64,000 bases of DNA, taken from NCBI GenBank assembly GCA_023078555.1, contig CM041197.1, positions 11,381,257 through 11,445,256 on the forward strand. The letters run 5' to 3'. Below, piece by piece: positions 1 through 12,214 of this stretch. The position numbers were made by a program, and so were the translations under genes. The stretch's first letter is position 1; every line of letters starts with the position of its first letter. Source of the DNA: Ulva prolifera. Its lineage: Eukaryota > Chlorophyta > Ulvophyceae > Ulvales > Ulvaceae. The notes beneath the pieces are model-generated. The model saw only the letters and a list, made by a program, of their open reading frames with translations, made no database searches and was not told where the DNA came from.

Positions 1-777
1 AGACACCGGCTCCTCTACAGCCGGCTGCGCGGGAAGACCCGGAGTTTGAATCACACCTAGTCAGGTGACCTTGGCATTCTAGAGGTACATCGCAATTCAA
101 TTCTTAGTGGTAGGCAGTTGACTGTGAAAAGGGTGACTCGGGGCGGGATCAAGGTAGCCAGTAGAGGTCTGAGCTGACTTTTTTACTTCCAATGCTGGTC
201 CCATGGGGACGTTGCATGTGTATGATCAGGAGCGGCGCTTGATCAAGCTCATGGTGTGCTGCTGATGATGCAAGCACAGCAGTCACACACAACGGCCTGA
301 GGTTTTGGTGCGGCACGCACACAGGTCTGATCTTTTGTTACAACCCATAGTCGCTGCAGCAGAGATAGATGTGTGAGCTGTGCAGCCGCAGATTTCGTGT
401 CAATAGAACAGTTTGTCACTGTGCCTGTGCACAGCATTGTCTTCACGGGGGTACTCATTTGCCATTCCGAAATATGCTGACAGATCTGAGATGTCAATTC
501 ATGCTTTACACATGCTTTCGCCGGCTCCAATCATTGCCGGTACGTGCAACAAATCCATGCGTTTTACGGCATCGCAGCCAACCTTCGACAGGAACGGAAT
601 CCGTTTCTGATCCTGCGGTGTCACACTCACCCCCCTAACATCAAAAAAGATAGTCCATCAACATCATCACTGTATGCGCTCTCAGCGCGACACTAAAGCT
701 ATTGCTCATCTGAAACACTACGATACTACAATAAACGGCAGCAAGGCCAACCGTCACACAGCCAACAAACGGTGCGT
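1..777. other. Intergenic sequence, no supported gene
   Basis: No reading frame here has the look of an exon. The short frames at about 250-640 overlap on both strands and carry no recognisable motif. The stretch ends where the minus-strand gene stops at 778, so part of it is probably that gene's 3' untranslated region. Confidence 0.4.
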
Positions 778-3700
778 TCACACGATTGGAGGCAGAAAGC
801 AGGGGTCGCTCTGGAGGAGGCTGAGCTGCAGCTGGGCCTGCACCGCCGGGTGGCCAGCGGGCCGCACCATGGCTAGCGGCTCATGGCGGAGTGGGACCCC
901 TGCGTCCACCCCGGATCCAGGCTGCATCACGTGAAACGGCATCGCCCCAGGGTACGCCCCGTAGCTTCCGCCCGCATGAGGCAAAGGCAGACCAGGCGCA
1001 CCGCTCTCCGGGTCCCTACCGGAGAATTGTGCCTCAGCCTCAGGCTCAAATGAGGCGAGGTCCGGCCCTCCACCGACAGCACCATGGCGTGGTGGGGCCC
1101 CGCCGCTGCTGCCGGGCAGGGAGTGCCTTGGCCACGCTCCGTCCATTGTAAGGGGCATGGGGTATCGGGCCACCTCTGTGGCCTCCATGGACAGAGGCCC
1201 TCGCCAGTCAGGTTTGTGTGGTGGGGGGGGTCCGACCACGACCTCGGGGCCATCTGAATTGGACCCCGATAGGCATCCTTCGATGCTGGTGGAGGGAGAA
1301 TACGAGGGCTCCAAGCGGTCCGGGATAGCAGAAAGCTTGGAGCCCTGCCTGCCGGAGTTCGGTAGGATAGCAGCGCCGCCGGGGATCCCCTCAGGGCACG
1401 TCGTATATGACGTGGACGGCGCAGCGTCTTGCGCACGATTGGAGGCCTCTATCAACGGGGCACGGCCCAGGAGCGACAGCCGGCGAGATCTGATTGTTCT
1501 GGGGGCTACATGCCGGCTGACGAAAGATTCATCTGCGAGGAAGCATGCTGCGACTTCGGTAATGCTACCGTAGTCAGTGCCCTTGAAGGGGGGGGTATCG
1601 TCCAGAATCGCACCCCAACCCGGCCCATCTGGCACAGCCGCAGCACCGCGCCTCGCCCTAGCATCCGCTGTGGATGGCACAGGGAGCCGTGCTGAATCAG
1701 GAGACCGCATGCATGCGGCGTCGGTAACGCCTCCGCGCTCCGATTCACCCGCATGTTGAACCGGCTCGCTGGCGGGAACGTCGCTGTGCTGGGCGGAGGA
1801 CGCGGCCTGCTGGGAGCCGTCGGTGCCGCGCTGGTGCATGGCTGGAACGTAAGCGGGGGCGAGGCTGCGAATAGCCTGCAGCTGCATGTTGGCGGCCCGC
1901 TCTTTTTCCGCAGCCGCGGCCGGCGAAGGACGGGCGCCGGCCGGAGCACCTGGGCTCTGTGGGGCCTGGATGTCCAGGCCGGGCGCAAAAAACGAGTCGA
2001 GGATGTGCACGGCGGCTTGGCTTCCAGAGAAGGGGCTGACTGACACCTGCATGCATGCAGCGCGCTGGACTCGATCGATGGACGTGGCATCCCAGGGGCC
2101 ATCCTACACCATAAGGAGCAGTATGGCGCATTCACCTCGGGCCCGTGTCGTGTGGCCATACAGGGAGGCAACACCAGGCCAGGCTCATGTCAAGTGACAT
2201 GCTTTCATTGCCATGTGCTCTTCCGAGCTAGCCCACGCAAGGACGACGTGCAACAGCGCCCAGAGATTCACGTCCTCAGTGTGGATTCACCAGGTCCATC
2301 GATGCTTTCTCCAGCTCAAATTGCGCCTCGTGCAACAGCGCAGCTGCACGACACGCAGATGCAAACATGTGCTTTGAAGATTCGCAAGTGGATCGAGCTC
2401 ACGCATGAGCGACTCTGCGGGAAAGGAGGGAATTTCCTTCAAATCTTGGAAACACAGCGACAGTCACGGCGCACCTCCCTCAGAATGCCACGCGAGAGAA
2501 GCTCATGCATCTCGTCGAAGGTCTGCTTCTGCCCCTGCACATGTGGTGAGCAGCTCGAGCGGGACTCAAACACGTCCGTCGCGGGTGTGTTTGGTGGCAA
2601 ATCCGCTCAGACAGGCATGACAACCTCGCAACGAACACTCCAGCATGCCTCCCCAAGCCACACACATGCACTGTTCTGCAACATGCTAGCGCCGAGAAGT
2701 GCGTGGTTTCCACAGCGTCTGCAGGACACTCGGCTGAATCATGGCATTCCTGGCCCAATCCCGAGGCAGACATGTCGTGGAGGCGCACCACCTGGGCCAC
2801 GGGGGAAGAAGCAGCGCGGCCAGAGCTGCTAGGCGTAGTGGCAGCTGCAACAGAGCCCGACTTTCCATCTCCGTTGATGTCCACCCCAACGGGCACGCCT
2901 GCGCCCGCGCTGAGCTGACCTGCGGTTGCGGCTGCGTCTGCGGCCTGCACATCAGCACCGGGAGAGACCTTGGGGCACTTTGCGCTGCCATCGAGTGGAG
3001 TTGCGAGGTCCGGGGCCACCTCGACCGCGCCCGGGCCGGCTGTGGCTGGTATAAACGCTTGCGGAGCATCCACGGCGTCCCGCTGCCGCTTCGCCGCCCC
3101 AGCAGCGATGGAGGGGGCGTCACTCGGCGTGCTAGCGGGCGGAGATGATGTCTGCACGTGGCGCACGACCTCATTGCAGTGGCCTGTGGCAAAGACATGG
3201 GGGCACCAACACGGTCAGACAGAGAGTGTGCTTGCCCTGCACAGTGTCAATTTGCAACGACCGCACTCCATGGAGATGGCAGCTGTCTACCCGCTGCCAC
3301 CACAAGCTTGCATGGCACACGCATGCAACGATGACGCATCCTGCACGCCAGACGAACGTGAGAGAGCATGCCAGGAGTGCCACAGCAGCAGATACTGACA
3401 GAGCTTGCAACAGTTCAACAGGCACACGCACGGACACAGCCCGCTCTGCACCACAGAGGGCAGCCCACACGCTGCGCATGCAGCACAGCTGAGCCGAACA
3501 GGTTTCCAGCAACAGCGGTGCTATTGCAGCAGCACACCTGGGCCGGTGCCGCGGCGGCGGCGTCGTGCATCGACACGTCCTCCAGGTGCCCCTGACCCAC
3601 AGCCCGCTTGCAGCGCTCACATCGGCCGCCCTTCCCTGCCAGCGTGCCGGCGAGCCATGACATCACACACCCGCACCCTGGCACACGCACCGGGCGCAGC

Positions 3701-4434
3701 TTCCCGCGGGCATGATACCGCACTGCCAGCACCGGGCAGCCAAGCGCTAGCACAGCCAGGGACGCTGTGCTGTTGACTTGCTTCCCGAGGCTCGCCTTCA
3801 TCTCCTGCTCTTCACTCAGCGCACGCAGCCACCGCTCTACGCGCCGGTCGCTCGGTCGCTCAAGTGACGCGGCGTCGGCATCGCCGCCTGGCGAGGCTGC
3901 GCGGAGCACAGCACGCAGCACGGCGGGATCCCGCTCCGCCTGGAGGAGCAGCCAGCTGCGCTCTTGGCATAGTGCCTGCACTCGCTGCGCGACGCCCCGC
4001 TTCCAGTCGGGAGGGGCCACCGCCTCCACGTGGCTCTCCAGGGTTTGCTGGAGGACCCTGATGCGACCTTGCATGCCGTCGGCCTTAAATGAGAGGGTCG
4101 CGAGGGCGCGGGCGCAGGTGTCCAGCAGTGTCTGCTCCTGCTCGCTCGACAACTCCACCTGGGGGGTAGCCACGAACGCTTCGAGAGCCTTCCGGACCTC
4201 CTTGGGGGGTGATATGCGGGCCGTAGCCGCGTCAAATGCGGCCGCGGCGGCATACAGGTGTGCGGCAAAGCCGGGGGCGAGCGTGGAGTGGGGGAGCCGG
4301 AACCGGCCGGTGCGCCTGGCGACCCTGCTGGCGAGAATGGTGCTCAAAACCACCAGACGGACAGTGGACCACTGCAGGGCTTCCTGCATGAGTACGGCGG
4401 TCTTTAGGTATGTAAGCTCCATGTCTCGTATGCA
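778..4434 (-). CDS. Multi-exon gene, C-terminal part, with RING-like cysteine cluster
   Basis: Function unknown; a zinc-binding protein is inferred. Three exons are visible on the minus strand. The first runs from about 4434 to 3538 and ends at a CAG|GTGTGC donor. It encodes a helical region (for example EVRKALEAFVATPQ) and then a cysteine cluster: CPV, about 19 residues later GCGC, then RCERCKRAV. This spacing resembles a degenerate RING or SP-RING/U-box, but the usual histidine is absent. The second exon, about 3190 to 2700, opens after a CCACAG acceptor. It is rich in Ala, Ser and Pro and contains a basic AKRQRD patch that could be a nuclear signal. The third exon, 2046 to 778, follows a GCATGCAG acceptor and is low-complexity Pro/Ser/Gly sequence ending in TGA. 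The junction between the first two exons is not phase-consistent as drawn, so a small exon may be missing. An E3-ligase role would be speculation. Confidence 0.5.
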
Positions 4435-4559
4435 TTGTTCTGTGTTGGGTTCCGGCCTGGCTGCTTACAAGACGTCACAAAGGAAGTCCGAGCTCGAGCA
4501 TCTGACTACGTCTCACTCAGCAGCACCGGCGACCGAACATGCAGCGACAATGTAATCTA

Positions 4560-7000
4560 AGTCTGACGCCAGAAGATGCCAGCCAGGCACAGGTTGCGGG
4601 GCGGCGGACCGCGGTGGCTGCTCCTCGCCAGAGGTGCGTTTCGTCCCAGGTGCCGAACAAGGCAGCGCACGTCTCCGGCATGGTCCCGAGTTCTTGAGCC
4701 AACTTCATCACGATACTGGTGACGGCCTTAGGCTGCGTGTCAATGTTGGAGGTCATGCCATCCAGAAGCCTGCATACGACGCAGAACGGGCCTCAGAACG
4801 ATCCGGCGTGCGGCATGTGTAACATGCATGTTGTTGCACATATAATAGGCCGCCGAATCGGTGCCATTCAGGTAGACTCGTGCAAGATCACGCCATCAGT
4901 ACGCTGCAAGCTGCCAGCAGTGCACCGTCCACTACCTCATGTCCGAAGGCGCAAGGAACAGCTGATCGGCCAGACTGCCACACCAACACTCAGGAGCTGG
5001 CACTACAAGTCCAATATTTAACACAACCATTGCAAGAGCAGCGACCTCAACTTCCTGACTGGGTGGCCCCCTAAGAGCCTTGGCCTTGCCACGGCCGTGG
5101 CAAAATGGACACAGGGAGACGTGGAACAACAGCACAGTCGACAAGACTACACGCCACATCCACACTCACCCAGACCACGTCCACGCCCACGCAGGTCTTC
5201 CCAGTGACGGTACTGTGTGCGATCGCCAGACACAACAGAGTTTAGACAAGGTGCTATGGTGCACATACCCCTTCAGCGCGGATGTGATGGACGTGACCAG
5301 CTGTACTTGTGCTTGTCTTGCATGACAGGTGCCGCTCCAAGCCCTGATCAGCTGCAAAACGACCTCGATGTCTGCGTTCTGTTGCGAAAGCACTGGCGAC
5401 ATGGCGATTGTGGTACGTCCGGCCTCCGGATGATGCGCTTGCGAAACAACCGGGCCTCCACCCATCGCACGCGGTACGCTTGTGTTGGGGCGGTGCTCGC
5501 GGCTGCGCAGGCTGCCCTTCCCGCTTTCTAAGAATCTGGGATAATCATAACCTTTGCTTCCGTGTCGGCGCGAAAGCAGTTCTGTGGTCTGTCGGGCGCT
5601 GCGGGCGGCTGTCTGTGGCTTTGGGGCCCTACGGGTGGCTGTTTGCACCTGCACAACGTTAACACCGACAGCTCAGGGTGGCTGAGGTGTCAGATGCGGC
5701 AGGCAGCGCCACAGGTTGGTCACCGGCGTCAAGCTTTTACTGGCAGGAAAAGATCGGTGGCTCTGTCAACAACTCACCAGTGCCACAGGTACTGCCACAT
5801 AGCGAAGCTCAGCCACGCCATGGACAGAACATGTACAGACAATTTGTTCAACAAAGAACAGAAACTGGCCACCAGTAGGACACTGCCGTCCACGCTCCTC
5901 AAGCAGACGAGAGTCTTGAGACAGCGCCCGCAATGAGTATGGCAAACCAGGCCACAATCATGCATGCACACGCGCACATATGCTGCGTAGATTGCGTTCA
6001 TGTGTTCCGGAACACATGAACGCCTAGGCCTACGTTCCTGTCGTGTCGTGCGCGCGGTTTCGGTGCAGCCTGCCTGCCCCTCCGACTTTGTCCTTTCAAA
6101 ACATGAAGCTGTACATGTGGCCAAACAGGGCCACACGAAACATACCCACGACTCTGCGTACTCGATCCGCCATATCTCAAGAGGGTGTGCCCCTGTCTTG
6201 CTCCTCCGGATGAATCCGTCAAAGTCGTACAGGCTCAGGAGATGGTCCATGCTGCCGTCTGCTGGCCGGGCAGGGCGCTGTGCTGAGGCTTCACGCTCTG
6301 CCGACGCCGCCCCCTGAAGGCTTGGTGGTCCAGCACTGGCAGCAGTGGGCTGAGGGCCCTGCAGAGAAGTCGGTGTCGTGGCCGCTCTGTGCAGCCTGGT
6401 GGTCTCAGGCGGCTCGGAGACTTCGAAACGCAGTGACTCGATGCAGCGCAAGTCGCAGTGCTACCACACACACAGCGACCGATCTTCATGATGAATGCAA
6501 AGCTGAGCATGACGTCAGGACAGGTCACAACCCGCTGAGACAAGGCCACTCGGCCCGTTTATTTGCTCTTTAATTGTTTCTTGTATCAAATCCGGCCCGT
6601 GCATCACAAGCAGCCGTCGCATTGCGGAAACCAACATGCACAGCCCCGAGACTCTTTGGAAAGTGTACAGCTTCGGCAAACTTTCACATGTGTGTGTGCC
6701 CCGCTGGGGACAGGCTCTCGCTACGCATCGCTGCGACAGCTTTTGCCCGTCCTCAGACAGCATATATATGGGACCTCTGAAAGACACACCGGCCTGTCCA
6801 CATGTGTTTGGGTGAGCATGCATGGGTGGTGAAGCATCAATGGCGACCAGGCGCACCAGCGTTTGGGTCAGCTGCAGAGGCGTCGCCGGCTGGACGAAGG
6901 CCGCCAAGGAGGGCAGCACCTTCAGCATCTCCTCACCGAGACTCTTTGCGTACACAGCCTTTCTGACGGGGGGCGCCGGAAGCATCGAGGCGGGCTGCAG
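4560..7000 (-). CDS. Upstream exons of the same or an adjacent minus-strand gene
   Basis: Several minus-strand blocks look coding and lie in order upstream of the RING-like gene. One begins MLPAPPVRKAVYAKSLGEEM at about 6985 and is predicted helical. A second, near 6260-6150, includes LLSLYDFDGFIRRSK. A third, near 5450-5270, includes ADIEVVLQLIRAWSG. A fourth, 4756 to about 4570, includes AVTSIVMKLAQELGTMPE. They are separated by sequence with stops in all minus frames, consistent with introns. No family is recognised. I infer that they continue into the exon starting near 4434, giving one gene of about 6.2 kb, but a boundary between two genes is equally possible. Exon ends are approximate. 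Confidence 0.35.
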
Positions 7001-7274
7001 TCCAGTTGATACAATGTCAATGGTGAGCCTGCCTGCCCGCTACACCGGAGTTTGATATTGCAATCGGCAGGCATCATACAGCTGCTGTCAGTGCTGACCG
7101 CACATGCTAATGCACACGTTCAGATCCACATTCGATACGCTATCACGCGTGCAGCTCCATCATATTCAACCATTCGTGAGGACTGACAGTGCCGGAGCTG
7201 CGCCTGCCCAGGCGGCGCTTCGTTCCGAGAATGTTAGACCAAATACCACCCTGCAGTATGCATGGTCGACATGT

Positions 7275-7297
7275 CGTCTACACAGGTCGTCGCTCAT
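7275..7297 (+). repeat. Left terminal inverted repeat
   Basis: This 23-bp sequence, beginning CGTCTACACAGG, matches the complement of 20589-20611 exactly. The match stops abruptly on both sides. A TA dinucleotide within it lies just outside CACAGG at each end, so the true terminus may be at 7281 rather than 7275. Confidence 0.7.
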
Positions 7298-7408
7298 ATG
7301 CCACTCATATTTACAAGCGTCCACGCTCATGCACGGTCGCTTACGCAGGCTCTTATTTACCCCCCCATTTTCCGCATATATATGAGCGGAAGATTTTCGA
7401 TATGAGCG
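7291..7408. repeat. Left subterminal GCTCAT/ATGAGCG motifs
   Basis: Short motifs GCTCAT (7292, and about 7328) and ATGAGCG (about 7383 and 7402) occur in both orientations, with variants such as ACTCAT. The same motif is clustered at the right end. Paired clusters of short motifs just inside inverted repeats are typical of transposase-binding regions. Confidence 0.45.
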
Positions 7409-7740
7409 AGTTTGTTTTTCACGAGATGTACAACTTTTGTATTTTCGGCACCAGCAGTGCGAGTTTGAATAGCACCATGTGCATTTGTGTAAGTGTGCTT
7501 GCCCGGGCAGTACCCCTGATTGTGGGGGGTATGCACCGTCATGTACGTGACTACAGGCTGCAGCTTGGTGGCCAGCAGTCCACCCAGAACAGGCTGTATG
7601 CCATGCCCAACAGCAAAGCCACTCGTGGCCTTGCTGCAGGCGCATGGCACACCCCCCCTCTGCGTGGCCCTGCTCACTGCACCCGCCGCACGCGAGCTGC
7701 GTCTGTACGAGCTGCATTGGAGGTGGTCAGCCCCTCATGT

Positions 7741-8195
7741 GGCACAGCCCAAGCGGCTTCCGCCTGGGCTGTCACTGGTGGTGCATGCATATGCGTCATC
7801 GGCACAGCCCAAGCGGCTTCCGCCTGGGCTGTCACTAGTGGTGCATGCATATGCGTCATCGGCACAGCCCAAGCGGCTTCCGCCTGGGCTGTCACTGGTG
7901 GTGCATGCATATGCGTCATCGGCACAGCCCAAGCGGCTTCCGCCTGGGCTGTCACTAGTGGTGCATGCATATGCGTCATCGGCACAGCCCAAGCGGCTTC
8001 CGCCTGGGCTGTCACTGGTGGTGCATGCATATGCGTCATCGGCACAGCCCAAGCGGCATCCGCCTGGGCTGTCACTAGTGGTGCATGCATATGCGTCATC
8101 GGCACAGCCCAAGCGGCTTCCGCCTGGGCTGTCACTGGTGGTGCATGCATATGCGTCATCGGCACAGCCCAAGCGGCTTCCGCCTGGGCTGTGCC
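7741..8195 (+). repeat. 60-bp tandem repeat, about 7.6 units, with 120-bp higher-order period
   Basis: Units start at 7741, 7801, 7861, 7921, 7981, 8041 and 8101, with a partial unit from 8161. Units are nearly identical. The motif ACTGGTG alternates strictly with ACTAGTG from unit to unit, so the array is really a 120-bp dimer repeated. One unit (8041) has CGGCATCC where the others have CGGCTTCC. Each unit holds CAGCCCAAGCGG and, after a three-base loop, CCGCCTGGGCTG, which can pair at 11 of 12 positions. Because 60 is divisible by three, all frames stay open on both strands; these frames are artefacts of the repeat and not genes. Confidence 0.95.
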
Positions 8196-9459
8196 GCAAG
8201 CGTGCAAGGCTGTGAGGCTCCTACCTGCCATGGCTCCGAGTCCGTGCAATTGCTGTTTCGAGCTCGTCTGAAGCTGTTCGGGCAGGCTGCAGCCCCCTTG
8301 AAGAAAGTAACCTGTATGCATTGTTCCTTGTCAACCCATACAGCGTTGTAGCAGTTGCAATTGACAATTGTACACGTACCTGATGTGTCAATGACTCGAC
8401 GCACGCTGTCGCATTGTCGTAGCTGATGGGACAAACAGGTCATACTCAGGTCTCTCGATGCCAAACGCCGAACCATGTATGAACTGACCTGCACAAGTAG
8501 CTGGGCGACCTGGTCAACCGTCGATGCCTGAACAAACAAACGATCTGCACAGCCGGTGTTACTGGACCGAAGCCTGAATGCATACGAGTAGGAAACATAC
8601 TACCTTACTGATCATCGGTCAAAATTGTGTTCTGTGTCTCTCCCATCCATTTGCGCTAAGATGTGTCGTCTCTGCCTCTTGATTGTCAGTGGCGGTTTCT
8701 CGTAACTGTCAAAAGTCAATCACCTGCATTGGCCTCACATTAGTCTGCTTCGTCCGCAGGTTTGTGCTTTCGCCGTTTGACAACCAACAGTTGCCTGCGT
8801 TGTTACGCCACGATACTACCGACGACGCCTGACAACGCGATCTGGCACTGATGGATTATCATGACATAATCGCAGCCATTTAAATGCCATGTGATGGACG
8901 CTATATGCAAGGCGGGGGGCGCTCTATGGCGCACCAGGTACCCCTTTCTCGTCATAATGAACGGTGCTAAGAGGACGGTATGACAATCACCCACACTTTA
9001 TCCATCTGTCGAGTAGAAACGTACTTGTGAAGACATATATCCTCTGCAGCGATGGTACCTCCCTGCACTGCGGTGCAGCAGCGTTAACGATCAAAAAGGG
9101 CGCAATTCTTATCTTCCGGAGCGCACACAACCGACGAAGTGGCATAATAAGATTATCCATGAGGATGCGGTTTGGAAGCTGACATGTACTGATCTGATTT
9201 CGTCATGGCTGCGTTAGGCGGAGCCTTCCGTTGACTCGTTTTGTGACAACGGGGCACTCGCGGCCCGTGTAGCCATGGCCACCGGTGTCGCGTGTGCGTT
9301 CTCCTGGGTACCCATCACATCTCTGCTAAAGTCCGTCTCGGCATATCATGTTGGTTTTGGCGTTTTCTTTGGAAATCACGCTCGTTTACTTCTTCTTCTG
9401 TGGGGCGGTGTTCACCACAAGGCCGTCAGACGTCACTTGTACTTTTTGTCGCCTGTGCT
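8196..9459. other. Non-coding sequence inside the candidate element
   Basis: About 1.26 kb between the satellite and the protease start codon. No convincing exon is seen on either strand. The last few hundred bases probably contain the promoter and 5' leader of the protease gene. The open frame upstream of 9460 is in phase with the protease, but its composition does not look coding. Confidence 0.4.
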
Positions 9460-12214
9460 ATGGGTGATGTCAGATCCGTGTCAGACCTCATCCGTCTTGT
9501 TGAGTCAGTGCCTCATGACCCTACATTCCTGGTCTTTCTAGAGTTTTGTCGGGATGTGCAGTCTAAAGGTATTCGTACGGTGAGCCCCGACGTGCGCATC
9601 CGTCAAAACGGGTTTCCCTTTGATATGTATCCAGGGGCGTGGCTTCTCTCGAGATCCAATCAACTGACGCTAGTGGACTACGCATTAGCTGAGAACATAG
9701 AAGGGGTCGCCCTCGCTCGGATGGACATGAAGGAGGCTGTACAGAAGTGGTCCGTGGTCGAGGCCCAAGCCACTACACCGCAACGCGGCGCCCAGGCCGG
9801 CCTCCGGAGGTTTATTTATGAAGAGCGTCTTGCACTGTATTCTACGGCAACCTCTTCCGAGGTGCCTGCTGCAGACATGGACATCGCCGTGTTCCGAGCT
9901 TGCCATCGCCGAGTGCAGCGCAGCAATGACGTCGCAGCCCTGTTAGCGCATCTGGAAGTCACCGACGGTGGTCAGAGGATCGTAGACTGGTATGCTGGAT
10001 TAACAGCTCGTCACGCTTCCCGCGACTGGAGTGTCCTTCCAGACTTGCTGCGGGCCTGTTTTGCACCAGATCCGCCCACAGTGGCTTCCGGAGCTGTGCT
10101 GTCTGAGGTGCCCTTCGTGCCTGTCGGGCCACTGAATGCCCCGCTGGTTGCTGAAGGGTCAGTTCCACAGTCGGGCGCCCCTTCGGACCCAAACCCTCTT
10201 GGTCAGGTCAATCAGTCGCTTGATGATTTGCAGTCATCGTCACCTGAGGTGAACACCCCGCCGTTGGCAACAGTTTCTGGTTTGGTCGCTGTCTCTGCTC
10301 CTACTCCCGGACAGTCTGGCTCCGGGTTGATTGACACCCCGTCTGGCGAGGGTGTCGCCTTAGGGTGCCACATCAAACAGCGTGGGGTTGCCAATGCTCC
10401 CGCTGTGCCGCGGGTGCAGGTCGGTCTAACGCCTCCGGTTGGAGCGGAAGGCTTTTCTGGTTCACCCAAGGCGGCAATGGAAAAAGTTTCTGAGGCCGCA
10501 GCGCTTGAGTCCGGCGCGGTGGCACCCGGGTCGGAGAGGAGCGAATGTGTCGAAGAGGAGGTGGCCGGGTTGTCTGCGCCCCTTCCCCCTCGCGTCGGAG
10601 AGGAACCGGTCGTAGACGCGGCTGCTATGTGGGTCCCAAATGCAATTTTGCAGGAGTCTGAGGCATGTGTTCCATTCACCCCCGCCCTGAAACTAACACA
10701 GGGGATCATGCGGCCGACGCCTCAGGCACACACAGGCTTCCCACGACGCCGTGCTGCTCAGCCTCCGGCGGTTGTGAGTTTGGCCAATGGTATAGGTGCC
10801 ATCGGTGCCAGGCTCGGTCCGCTTTATGTGGCTTCTGACGATGAGTGTCCTTCCCCTGTAGCTGTACAGACCATCGACACAGTTAAGGTGATCCTGGGAC
10901 GGCACAATTCAAGGCTGGTCCACATCCTCCTTGGCTGCGAATCTTTCAGGGTTCTGTGGCCTTTCGAGCTTACAGACTCCGGGTTCGTCGATTTCTGCGT
11001 GGCCAGGGCGGTGCATTTGGCACCAGGCACTTACAGCTTCCTGCATGTGCCGGCTAACATTCTGGGCCGGTTGTGCACGGCTAGCGTCCCTCGGCATGAG
11101 CGCTTTGATCACATCACCCACGCCATTAAGTGGTGTCGTGCTCGTGACGTGCTGGAGTTCGACTTCTTGCTCTGCCCTGTAGGCGATGACAGCCATTGGG
11201 CTTTGGCAGTGATCCAGTTCCCAGGTGAGGGCCCTTGACCTCATTCACGTCGCTTGTACCATGCTTCCCTGTACACGATTTGAGACCGTCAGTTGATCAA
11301 ACTGCATTTTTGGGATCTGAACCTCTGTGCTTTCCAGGGCTCGTCAGAGCTGGTGTGAAGAATTCCAGGTACAAGATCGTGTGGTATGATTCTCTGCCCA
11401 CTGCTGGGGCTCAGATGAAGATCTTCTTCCATGCAAGTGTATGCCGTGTCCTCCGGCAGTTGCTGCCTCGTCCTCCGCGACGTGTGCCACCTGCTCAAAA
11501 GGCTTGTACTTCTCCGGTGGATGGGAGCGATAGGATGGTGGAGTACAGCAAAATCCTTCCAGGGGAACGCCTCTTAGATGTAGTTGCGGTACGCTTGGGT
11601 GTTTCAACCAGTTTCATCCATTGTGAACGTCGCTGCCACTGAATATTGGATCCTCAGTGACCGTGCGCATGCAGGCTACATCCTTGCCGGTGCAACTGAA
11701 TCACTACGATTGCGGTGTCTACACCGCTGCCTTTGCTGATGCAGTCTGTTTTGACCCAGATCGTCACCTCTGTTCCACTGCTGCCGCCCCGAAGGCCCAA
11801 GGCGATGCTTCTCTTCCGCCCTCGCCTGGTCACTGCCTGAGTGAGGGTGACATCATTGTATATAGGATCTTGGCAGGGGCTGCCATGTTAGGTCTGTGGC
11901 GTCGGCACACTAATGCCCTATGTACTCCGCAGAACACCTCGAAGGATGAAGCCGACAAAATACTGTCCGATGTGGGGTGGTTCTTTTCTGCAAACCCGCC
12001 CCTTTTTCGAGGGCGTTCAGAAACCGATCTCGGGTGTGTCACTGCTATAGTGCAGAGTGTCCCTACAACACCTTTCTGCAGCCATGCTTATGCAGATCAA
12101 CCAGGGCTAGTACACAGTTTTGCATGGTACAGGTCCCAGACTGAAACTTTCTTGCTGGATGTTGCAGGCTACTATTCTGGTCATCCCTTTGGGAACCTCT
12201 TCGGAAACAATTAG
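9460..12214 (+). CDS. C48 (Ulp1/SENP-like) cysteine protease gene, three exons
   Basis: Exons 9460-11224, 11338-11588 and 11675-12214 join in phase and give 851 residues. Donors are CCAG|GTGAGG and GCG|GTACGC; acceptors are TTTCCAG and GCATGCAG. The first ~400 residues are a poorly conserved leader rich in Pro, Ser, Gly and Val. The peptidase core follows. Catalytic histidine lies in SHWALAVIQFPG at the end of exon 1, aspartate in WYDSLP in exon 2, and the glutamine-cysteine pair in QLNHYDCGVY in exon 3. The Gln-to-Cys spacing of six residues matches Ulp1. All four key residues are present, so activity is plausible. In this family they cleave SUMO or related ubiquitin-like tags, and such domains are also carried by CACTA, Mutator-like and KDZ transposons. 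The start was placed at MGDVRSVSDL because coding character begins there. Its position inside inverted repeats suggests a transposon passenger. Confidence 0.85.

Noticed and set aside
7741..8195. CRISPR array
   Set aside because: Units are contiguous 60-bp copies with no unique spacers, and the genome is eukaryotic.
7189..8321. Open frames of 154-360 codons on both strands across the 60-bp array
   Set aside because: The unit length is divisible by three and contains no stop in several frames, so all these frames are repeat artefacts.
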